NCBI GenBank assembly: GCA_009837685.1
Contig: VXTA01000352.1
Location: 1-6,524 of the forward strand
Length of the DNA: 6,524 nt
Direction of reading: 5' to 3'
From: Chloroflexota bacterium
GTDB lineage: Bacteria > Chloroflexota > Dehalococcoidia > Lucifugimonadales > Lucifugimonadaceae
The notes beneath the pieces were generated by a model. The model did not search any database. It was not told the DNA's origin and saw only the letters and a list, made by a program, of their open reading frames with translations. Shown here one piece after another: positions 1-5,455 of the stretch. A program made the position numbers and the translations under genes. How positions within the stretch are numbered: the stretch's first letter is position 1; each line of letters begins with the position of its first letter.

Positions 1-1090
1 GGGTGGGTGGGCACTTTTCGACGGCGTCGGGTTTGAGGTCGATGCCGATGCCGGGTCGATCGGAGATCATGAGGTATCCGTTTCCGTCGTGTTGCGGGGT
101 GTTGTCGACCATGTCAGATTTCGGTGGGACGTCTTCTCCGATCGGGTACTCCTGGAGCGCGAAATTGGGTGCTGTTGCTGCGATCTGCAAGCATGCGGCG
201 GTGCTGACGGGTGAGAGCGGGTTGTGCGGCACGACGCCGACGTGTCTGGCTTCGGCCAACGCGGCGATTTTCTTGGCTCCTGTTATGCCTCCTACCAGAC
301 ATACGTCGGGGCGCACGTATTGGACTGCGCATCGGGAGAGGGCCATCTCGAATTCCCACAGGGAGGTGTAGCGTTCGCCAGTTGCGATGGGGATGTTTAT
401 CTTGTCGGCGACGTAAGCCATCTCGTCGAAGTTGTCGGGGGTAATCGGGTCTTCGTAGAAGTATGGATGGAACTCTTCGATGCCTAATCCGAGTTGGACG
501 GCTTCGGCAGGTGTGAGGCGGCGGTGGATTTCGATGCAGAGGTCGACGGAGTTGCCGACGGTTTCGCGGTATCGGCGGACTGTCTCGATAGCGTCGCGGA
601 TCTTTTCGGCGTGGGTCTTGAAGTATGGGACGTCGCGCTCCTCGTCGAGGAAAGGAGTCAGATGTCCGACGGCGGTGAATCCCATCTCTTTTGCTTCGGC
701 GATGCCGCGTACGAGTTTTTCGGTGGTGTCGCCGAATATGTGGTAGTAGACGCGGGCACGGTCGCGGACTTTGCCGCCGAGGAGCTGATGTACGGGGGTG
801 TCGAAGTGTTTGCCCATGATGTCCCAGAGCGCGATGTCGATTGCGCTGAGAGCGCCCATGACGGCGGAGCCGCGGAAGTGGGAGAAGCGGTACATGTACT
901 GCCAGTGATGTTCGATGCGTAGCGGGTCTTCGCCTACGAGGTATCGTCCGAATTTTTCGATGGCAGCTTCGGAGGCTTCGAGGAATCCCCATGCGCCGGA
1001 TTCTCCGATGCCGGAGATGCCGGCGTCGGTGTCGATCTGGACGAGGAGGTAACGATCGAGCATGAGCGGAGTGACTTTAGTGATTTTCAT
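1..1090 (-). CDS. Enolase-superfamily sugar-acid dehydratase-like protein (3' end cut by window edge)
   Basis: The frame is open from an ATG at 1090 to the left edge: 363 residues with no stop, so the C-terminus lies outside the window. Family members run roughly 380-410 residues, so little is missing. The N-terminal capping domain (about 1-115) begins MKITKVTPLML, typical of the family. The barrel (about 116-345) keeps acidic metal-ligand positions E187 (in CIEIHRR), E213 (FYEDP) and E239 (ATGER), plus the presumed catalytic H189, D262 and H289, and E314 (LQEY). The EIHRRLTPAEA segment resembles mannonate dehydratase (ManD/RspA); the overall layout also fits galactonate dehydratase (DgoD). 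Known relatives dehydrate sugar acids to 2-keto-3-deoxy acids in the cytoplasm with Mg2+. The first ligand is Glu rather than the usual Asp. No lysine sits in the strand around 137-145, consistent with His-based catalysis. AAAGG at 1097-1101, 6 nt upstream of the ATG, is a plausible ribosome binding site. The substrate cannot be assigned. Confidence 0.93.
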   Translation of the reverse strand, partial: MKITKVTPLMLDRYLLVQIDTDAGISGIGESGAWGFLEASEAAIEKFGRYLVGEDPLRIEHHWQYMYRFSHFRGSAVMGALSAIDIALWDIMGKHFDTPVHQLLGGKVRDRARVYYHIFGDTTEKLVRGIAEAKEMGFTAVGHLTPFLDEERDVPYFKTHAEKIRDAIETVRRYRETVGNSVDLCIEIHRRLTPAEAVQLGLGIEEFHPYFYEDPITPDNFDEMAYVADKINIPIATGERYTSLWEFEMALSRCAVQYVRPDVCLVGGITGAKKIAALAEARHVGVVPHNPLSPVSTAACLQIAATAPNFALQEYPIGEDVPPKSDMVDNTPQHDGNGYLMISDRPGIGIDLKPDAVEKCPPT

Positions 1091-1096
1091 GGTTTG

Positions 1097-1101
1097 CCTT
1101 T
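1097..1101 (-). promoter_or_regulatory. Ribosome binding site of the left-edge enolase-superfamily gene
   Basis: AAAGG on the minus strand, 6 nt before the ATG at 1090. It supports this start over the in-frame Met at codon 10. It is a partial Shine-Dalgarno match. Confidence 0.4.
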
Positions 1102-1221
1102 GGAACTATGGTGCCAATGATGGCGAATGATTTTAATGATGAGTGATGGTTGATGGGGCCTGGGTTTCAGGCGCGTTTAATTGGAGGGGGCATACCCCGC
1201 TCGCGTCACTTCGTTTGCTCG

Positions 1222-1248
1222 CGCCCCTTTCGCCCTGCGAAAGGGGCG
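1222..1248. repeat. Perfect 12-bp stem-loop
   Basis: Arms CGCCCCTTTCGC and GCGAAAGGGGCG with loop CCT, within composite repeat copy A. In copy B (2789-2815) the right arm is identical, the left arm differs by one base and the loop is different. Confidence 0.9.
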
Positions 1249-1263
1249 TGGACTACCCTCTGG

Positions 1264-1283
1264 ATTCCCGCCTGCGCGGGAAT
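1264..1283. repeat. ATTCCCGC/GCGGGAAT stem-loop
   Basis: An 8-bp perfect inverted repeat with a 4-nt loop, 17 nt past the MFS stop codon. It resembles dispersed ATTCC-type repeats found between genes in many bacteria. Confidence 0.85.
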
Positions 1284-1300
1284 GACGGGATGTGGTGCGG

Positions 1301-2548
1301 TCATGAACGTCTCAGGCCTGGGGTTAGGAGCATGGCTAGGAGGATTAGAGGGGTGCCGCCTAGGGCACTGACGATTATGGTTGGTTCGTTGCCGATGAGG
1401 GCTGAGAGGGTGCCTCCGAAGGTCCAGCCGAGGGGGAATAGGCCCATTCCGATGGAGTAGAGGGCCATAACTCTGCCTCGCATTTCGCCGGTGGCTTCGC
1501 GTTGGAAGAGGTTGGTGATGGCGTTCATCCAGAACATTCCGGCGATGCCCATGACGAAGAGGAGTGCGAGGGTGAGTGGATAGATGCGGGAGAAGCCGAA
1601 TCCGATCATTCCGAAGTCCCAGATGAAGCTGGAGACGATGATTGTTGGCATTACACGGCGCGGCAGGCCTAATATGGCGACGGATATGCTGCCGATGGCG
1701 AGTCCGACGCCGAGTGCGGTGGACATGGCGCCGAAGCCGACAGGTCCGACGTCGAGGATTTTGGTGGCGTATTCGGGCATGAGGGGGAAGATTGCGACGC
1801 CGGTGATGTTGACGGAGCAGATCATGATGAAGAGCCAGGGGAGGACGGGGTTTTGGCGGGCGTATGCGATGCCCTGTTTGAGGCTCTCGTAGTAGGTGGG
1901 TTTGTCTTCGGATTCGGAAGCGGCGTACCTGCCTTTGGGCGCGTTAAGGATTAAGACGGCTCCCATGAGATAGACGCCGGCAATGATTGCGTATGCCCAG
2001 TCTGCTCCGGCGGAAGCGATGATCCAGCCGACGATGACGGGTCCGGCCATTTCGCCGGCGTTTTGGCCCATCATGACGAGGGCGGTGGCCCTTGAAAGCG
2101 AACGTGCGGGTACAAGGTCGGCGAGGTAGGCCCAGAATGCGGGCATCGCGAACGCGACGACGGTGCCGGCGGCGAGTGCGAGAGCGAGCATGTGCCATGG
2201 CTCGATGATTCCGAGTGCGAGGAGGATGGCCTGCACGATCGAGACGATCGCGAGTCCGATGCGTACGAATGCGAGGAGCTTGCGTTTGTCGAAGCGGTCG
2301 GCGATGGCTCCGGCGAAGACGGGGAAGACGAGGATGGGTATGGAGCGCATGCCGGAGGCGAGCCCGACCCATAGGTTGGATCCCGTTAGGTCGTACATGA
2401 CCCAGGACTGGGCGGCGGTTCGGGCGACGGCGCCGATGTCGAAGAGTGCCTCGGATGCTAGTAGGCGCGCGAATCCGGGGATTGTGAAGACGCGGAAGAC
2501 GCGTGGGGGGCGGGTTCGTGTAGAGCCTGTTTGTGGTCGAGTGGTCAC
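1301..2548 (-). CDS. MFS transporter, multidrug/siderophore-exporter-like (MFS-A)
   Basis: A 415-residue inner-membrane protein with about 12 hydrophobic segments (roughly 30-52, 60-83, 91-113, 117-140, 152-180, 183-202, 233-258, 268-293, 298-320, 322-345, 356-386, 388-408). It resembles the EntS / MFS_3 branch of the major facilitator superfamily. It keeps motif A between TM2 and TM3 (G80, D84, R85, K88, R89), a motif-C-like G165xxxG169-P170xxxG174 in TM5 that is typical of H+ antiporters, and RGRVM at 357-361. TM1 carries E33 and D37. The start is GTG at 2548: an in-frame TGA lies upstream and no earlier start exists. No Shine-Dalgarno is evident. It is paralogous to the neighbouring MFS gene at 2869-4137. 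Export or uptake of a small organic compound is inferred; the substrate is unknown. Its location between two enolase-superfamily genes suggests an organic acid, but drug efflux is equally possible. Confidence 0.95.
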   Translation of the reverse strand: MTTRPQTGSTRTRPPRVFRVFTIPGFARLLASEALFDIGAVARTAAQSWVMYDLTGSNLWVGLASGMRSIPILVFPVFAGAIADRFDKRKLLAFVRIGLAIVSIVQAILLALGIIEPWHMLALALAAGTVVAFAMPAFWAYLADLVPARSLSRATALVMMGQNAGEMAGPVIVGWIIASAGADWAYAIIAGVYLMGAVLILNAPKGRYAASESEDKPTYYESLKQGIAYARQNPVLPWLFIMICSVNITGVAIFPLMPEYATKILDVGPVGFGAMSTALGVGLAIGSISVAILGLPRRVMPTIIVSSFIWDFGMIGFGFSRIYPLTLALLFVMGIAGMFWMNAITNLFQREATGEMRGRVMALYSIGMGLFPLGWTFGGTLSALIGNEPTIIVSALGGTPLILLAMLLTPGLRRS

Positions 2549-2595
2549 GAATGGGATCGGTTCGATGATGAAAGTCGGTTGAGTGATTCAGTTTG

Positions 2596-2626
2596 ATTAT
2601 CGAAAATGGGAAGCGTGTGTTGTCTG
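2596..2626 (-). promoter_or_regulatory. Weak candidate promoter for MFS-A
   Basis: On the minus strand, CAGACA (2621-2626) could be a -35 box (4 of 6 matches) and GATAAT (2596-2601) a -10 box (5 of 6), with a long 19-nt spacer. The -10 lies 47 nt before the GTG start. The stretch is locally AT-rich and separates the gene from the hairpin cluster. The call rests on two short matches only. Confidence 0.22.
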
Positions 2627-2716
2627 AACTGTGATTGCGATGATTTTTGATGGTGGGCTGTGATTGGGTGTTGGTGGTGGGGGCTGCCTAGGGTGGGCCT
2701 CTTTGTCCTTCGGACA

Positions 2717-2739
2717 TTTCCCCCGCTCCGCGGGGGAAA
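2717..2739. repeat. Perfect 10-bp GC-rich stem-loop
   Basis: Arms TTTCCCCCGC (2717-2726) and GCGGGGGAAA (2730-2739) with loop TCC. There is no counterpart in the 1091-1300 gap, so it is an addition to the composite repeat rather than part of it. Read on the minus strand it is followed by GTCC and GGAC arms but no U-tract. Confidence 0.85.
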
Positions 2740-2759
2740 CCTGGCCCCCCTGTCCACCC

Positions 2760-2865
2760 GGGCATCTCCCGCTGTCGCTTCGCTTCCGCGCCCCCTTCGC
2801 AGAGCGAAAGGGGCGGACCGCCTCGCCCTGCCCCTCTGGATTCCGGCTTTCGCCGGAATGACGGG
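2760..2865. repeat. Composite intergenic repeat, copy B
   Basis: About 106 nt, same order and orientation as copy A (1188-1289): GGGCAT start, CCCGCT / CTTCG segment, 12-bp hairpin with one mismatch (2789-2800 and 2804-2815, loop AGA), CTCTGGATTCC, then an 8-bp hairpin (2840-2847 and 2852-2859) and AATGACGGG. The 8-bp hairpin differs from copy A by a paired C-to-G and G-to-C change that keeps the stem intact. It ends 3 nt beyond the stop codon of MFS-B. On the MFS-B transcript the hairpin loop reads GAAA, a stable GNRA-type tetraloop. Confidence 0.85.
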
Positions 2866-2868
2866 CTT

Positions 2869-4137
2869 TTAACTACACCTTGCGAAATGCTGGGATGCCA
2901 TGTAGGCGGTTAGGGGGATGGTGATGCTGGCGATTGCGGAGGTTATTAGGGCGGTTTCGTTGGTGGTGAAGTGGGCTATAGCTCCGCCGATGGTCCAGCC
3001 GATGGGGATCATGCCCATGGCGATGGCGTAGAGGCTCATGATATTGGGGTGTTGAATTGAGAAGGGGTTGGATCGGATCATGGTGAGTATGGCGTTGCCC
3101 CATACCATGCTTGCGATGCCCATGATGAAGAGGATAAGGAGGGTGATCGGGAGGTTCGGAGAGTGTGCGAATGCGATGCTTCCGGCGGCCCATACGAGGC
3201 TGGCTAGGATGGCGATGAGCCCAGTGCGTTGCGGCATGCCGAGTATGGCTACTGCTACTGCTCCGACGGCGAGTCCTCCGCCCAAGACGCCAGTCATGAG
3301 GCCGAAGCCTATGCCTCCGCTGTCGAAGACCGCGATGGCGTATTCGGGTATGAGAGGAAAAACGGCTAGGCCGAGGAGGTTTGTGGTGAGGAGCATGGCG
3401 ATTAGCCAAGGTAAAGGTTGGGAGCGGCCGATGTTGCGGAGGCCGATTCTGAGGGTCCAGACGTAGGGGTGATGGTAGTTGCCGACGCGTGAATCGTGGT
3501 CTGGCACTGGTACGTTGAGGATGAGATATGAGCCGACGAAGTAGAGGATTGAGATGAATACGAAAGACCAGTCGGCGCCGACGAGTGCGATGATGATGCC
3601 GACGGTTACAGGGCCGATGAGTTCTCCGAGGTTGTGTGAGAAGGCAAGAATGGTGTTTGCGCGTGTCGCCATGCGGGGTTGGACGATGTCTTGTAGGAAT
3701 GTGACGAACGAGGGCCATGCGAAGGCTATTGCGAGGCCTGTCAGCAGTGTTAGGACTGCTTGGTGCCACGGTCGTATGGTGTCGGTGCCGATCAGAATGG
3801 CTTGCACGATTGCCAAGATGCCGATGAATGCTCGCATGGTTGCCACGAGAAGTCGATGGTTGACGCGGTTGCCGATGTATGCGGCGATGGCGGGACTGAG
3901 GAAGGATGGGACGGCGCGGAAGGTGGCGACGGCGCCTACCCAGAGGCTCGAACCTGTGAGGTCGTAAGCGACCCATGACTGTGCCGCGACGCGGGCAAGA
4001 ACTCCGATGTCGACAACGGCTTCAGAAGCAACGACCCAGTTGAAGCCGCGGTCGAAGAGTTGGTGAAAAACGTCAGCGCCGTGCCTGTTGACGCTGTTGA
4101 GTACCGAACGGGAAGAGGATTGTGCCGGTTCGTGCAA
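2869..4137 (-). CDS. MFS transporter, divergent paralog with degenerate motif A (MFS-B)
   Basis: A 422-residue inner-membrane protein with about 12 hydrophobic segments (roughly 34-58, 64-88, 96-118, 124-146, 160-186, 189-208, 240-264, 273-299, 304-324, 329-352, 364-387, 392-414). It aligns end to end with the MFS protein at 1301-2548; shared blocks include AAQSWV.YDLTGS.LWVG, PLPWL/VLPWL, FPL.PEYA and the TM5 pattern G171xxxG175-P176xxxG180. It has lost key parts of motif A: at 85-96 the usual Gly is A86 and the usual Asp is N90. The RGR before TM11 is replaced by HPN (363-365). TM1 keeps E39 and D43. The start is TTG at 4137: a TGA lies five codons upstream and the next in-frame Met is about 100 residues in, so TTG is the only reasonable choice; no Shine-Dalgarno is seen. 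The length and intact membrane segments argue for a working protein with changed transport properties rather than a pseudogene. The substrate is unknown. Confidence 0.93.
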   Translation of the reverse strand: MHEPAQSSSRSVLNSVNRHGADVFHQLFDRGFNWVVASEAVVDIGVLARVAAQSWVAYDLTGSSLWVGAVATFRAVPSFLSPAIAAYIGNRVNHRLLVATMRAFIGILAIVQAILIGTDTIRPWHQAVLTLLTGLAIAFAWPSFVTFLQDIVQPRMATRANTILAFSHNLGELIGPVTVGIIIALVGADWSFVFISILYFVGSYLILNVPVPDHDSRVGNYHHPYVWTLRIGLRNIGRSQPLPWLIAMLLTTNLLGLAVFPLIPEYAIAVFDSGGIGFGLMTGVLGGGLAVGAVAVAILGMPQRTGLIAILASLVWAAGSIAFAHSPNLPITLLILFIMGIASMVWGNAILTMIRSNPFSIQHPNIMSLYAIAMGMIPIGWTIGGAIAHFTTNETALITSAIASITIPLTAYMASQHFARCS

Positions 4138-4186
4138 TGCTTGAAGGCGCGATCAGGTGTGGGTTGGTAGTCCGTGTCTGGTTAGA

Positions 4187-4215
4187 TGCAATCACACGAA
4201 TGATTACAGATTGCA
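4187..4215. promoter_or_regulatory. Operator-like inverted repeat upstream of MFS-B
   Basis: TGCAATC (4187-4193) and GATTGCA (4209-4215) form a perfect 7-bp inverted repeat with a 15-nt centre, 50-78 nt before the TTG start of MFS-B, in the 109-nt AT-rich gap behind the enolase-superfamily gene. A nested AATCA (4190-4194) / TGATT (4201-4205) repeat lies inside. It could be a regulator binding site or a weak hairpin between the genes. No clear -35/-10 pair was found in the gap, so whether MFS-B has its own promoter is open. Confidence 0.35.
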
Positions 4216-4246
4216 ACAATTGGTGTTTGTGATTCACTGATTTCCG

Positions 4247-5455
4247 TTACGGTTTGCGGACGATGTAGGGTTCGATGCCGTTTTCGTCGATGGATACGCC
4301 TAGTCCGGGACGGTCTGGCAGGATGAATTCGCCGTCTTTGAGTTGCCATCCGGAGTTGGATGCATCTTTGAGCAGGTTGGAAAGGCCATCTTGGAACTCT
4401 TGGAGGAGTTCAGGAGACGCAACGGCGGCGCATTGGAGTGTTGCGGCTTGGAACACGGAGACTCCGTTGCCCATGTGTGGGGTGACGGGCATGTTGGTGG
4501 CGTATGCGAGGTCGCGCTGGCGGATGAAGTCGGAGATGCTGGTGCGTCCGATGTCTGGTTGGTAGATGTCGAATACTGGATCGGGAGTTAGCCAATCATT
4601 GAGTTGGTAGGTTGTGCGGAAGTGTTCGCCGATTGCGATGGGTGATCCTTCTGCTTGGTGAAGAGTGCGGTGCCCGGAGAGGTCTTCAGGTTGGAGTGGG
4701 CACTCGAAGAAGCGGAGGTTGCGGTCTCCGAATTGGCGTTTGGCGTTTATTGCGTCGTTGAGGGTGCACATCCAGAGGGTGTCGACCATCCATTGCTTGA
4801 TGTTGGGTGCTCCGCCTATGAGGGCGTCGAGTTCTTGCAACGCGGCTTCGATGTCGCCTGATTGGAAGATTTTTGCGCCGCGGATGCCTTGTTCGTTGAG
4901 GGATTTTGCTTGGGTGATGCGTTCGTCTAAAGTAGCGCGACGCAGACCGGACAGGTATACGGGGATGTTGGTCCGTGGTTGGTTGTCGAGGAGAGCAGCG
5001 ACTGGCAGGTCGTTGCGTTTGCCTAGAGCGTCCCATATGGCGATGTCGAGTGCAGCTAGCGCGTCCATCCAGTAGCCGGAGTTGACGCCGCGCCCGCGTT
5101 GGGAGGCGTAGACGAAGTCCCAGAGTTCGGTTGGGTTGGTGAATTCGCGGTTGACGACCATCTCGGCTATGGCGGCGTCGATCATGACGCAGACTATTTC
5201 GGGAGCGATGGGGGTGTTGGATTCGCCCCAGCCGATATGGTCATCGGCGAGTGTGACGCGGACTAACGGGGTCTCGACCATGGTGGCGTAGACGGTCTGC
5301 CAGCCGGGTTTGAACTCGTAACGAGCGAAGGCAGGGGTCGCGGATGGTTCTTCGTTCTGGCGGCGGTACTGTTCCCAGTATCCGGGTGTATCGGGGAATG
5401 CGAGGTGTGCCGTGCGGATCTCAACGATGGTGAAGGATAGGTCAGGGGATGTCAT
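4247..5455 (-). CDS. Mandelate-racemase/muconate-lactonizing-type enolase-superfamily protein
   Basis: A 402-residue cytoplasmic protein, full length for the family. The N-terminal capping domain (about 1-155) includes a longer than usual segment at about 21-58, before the WGES motif (76-79). The barrel (about 160-375) shows K195 (GAKIF) on the second strand, metal ligands D225 (MVDTLW), E251 (FFECPL) and E277 (AIGEHF), the general acid/base pair D301 (YQPDIGR) and H327 (TPHMGN), and E353 (LLQEF). The set K, D-E-E, D/H, E is that of the mandelate racemase subgroup, which abstracts the proton alpha to a carboxylate; K195 corresponds to the second Lys of the usual KxK, the first being G193. The product is probably a sugar- or hydroxy-acid dehydratase or epimerase; the substrate is unknown. 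Its ATG overlaps the stop of the upstream DUF2520 gene (ATGA), so the two are cotranscribed and probably coupled in translation. It differs clearly in sequence from the enolase-superfamily gene at 1-1090. Confidence 0.95.
   Translation of the reverse strand: MTSPDLSFTIVEIRTAHLAFPDTPGYWEQYRRQNEEPSATPAFARYEFKPGWQTVYATMVETPLVRVTLADDHIGWGESNTPIAPEIVCVMIDAAIAEMVVNREFTNPTELWDFVYASQRGRGVNSGYWMDALAALDIAIWDALGKRNDLPVAALLDNQPRTNIPVYLSGLRRATLDERITQAKSLNEQGIRGAKIFQSGDIEAALQELDALIGGAPNIKQWMVDTLWMCTLNDAINAKRQFGDRNLRFFECPLQPEDLSGHRTLHQAEGSPIAIGEHFRTTYQLNDWLTPDPVFDIYQPDIGRTSISDFIRQRDLAYATNMPVTPHMGNGVSVFQAATLQCAAVASPELLQEFQDGLSNLLKDASNSGWQLKDGEFILPDRPGLGVSIDENGIEPYIVRKP

Larger units (their letters stand above)
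1188..1289. repeat. Composite intergenic repeat, copy A
   Basis: About 102 nt, starting GGGCAT and ending AATGACGGG, alignable to a second copy at 2760-2865 in the same orientation. It holds a perfect 12-bp hairpin (arms 1222-1233 and 1237-1248, 3-nt loop CCT) and an 8-bp hairpin (arms 1264-1271 and 1276-1283, 4-nt loop). The second has the ATTCC...GGAAT form of widespread intergenic repeats. It fills most of the 210-nt gap and lies 11 nt beyond the stop codon of the MFS gene ending at 1301. No T-run follows either hairpin in the transcript direction, so it does not look like a simple intrinsic terminator, although it may stabilise or attenuate the MFS transcript. Confidence 0.85.
2549..2868. 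other. 320-nt intergenic region between the two MFS genes
   Basis: No credible gene. From right to left it holds the composite repeat copy B (2760-2865), a 10-bp hairpin (2717-2739) with a small 4-bp GTCC/GGAC hairpin next to it (2705-2715), a G-rich tract on the plus strand (2655-2697), and an AT-richer leader before the MFS-A start (2549-2650) that contains a weak promoter candidate. Short open frames here have no recognisable product. Confidence 0.8.

Noticed and set aside
494..922. Plus-strand open frames opposite the genes, e.g. the Asp/Val/Ala-rich one here
   Set aside because: Antisense shadows caused by strong third-position GC bias. No recognisable motif or start context.
114..992. 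Long Arg/Pro-rich open frame on the minus strand overlapping the left-edge enolase-superfamily gene
   Set aside because: It is an out-of-frame shadow of that gene. Low-complexity Arg/His/Pro composition is typical of shifted GC-rich codons, while the true frame has all catalytic motifs.
1222..1248. Rho-independent terminator for MFS-A
   Set aside because: The stem is strong, but no T-run follows on the minus strand, and it is part of a repeat also present elsewhere. It is annotated as a repeat instead.
1188..2865. CRISPR or insertion-sequence ends formed by the repeats
   Set aside because: Only two copies, 1.5 kb apart, in direct orientation, with no regularly spaced units, no transposase and no target-site duplication visible.
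2873..3976. 367-codon minus-strand frame inside MFS-B
   Set aside because: The composition is almost only Arg, His, Pro, Ser and Thr with no membrane segments. It is a frame-shifted reading of MFS-B, whose own frame is a coherent 12-segment transporter.
2869..4137. MFS-B as a pseudogene because of its degraded motifs and TTG start
   Set aside because: The frame is uninterrupted over 422 codons with all membrane segments and the TM5 motif intact, so divergence is more likely than decay.
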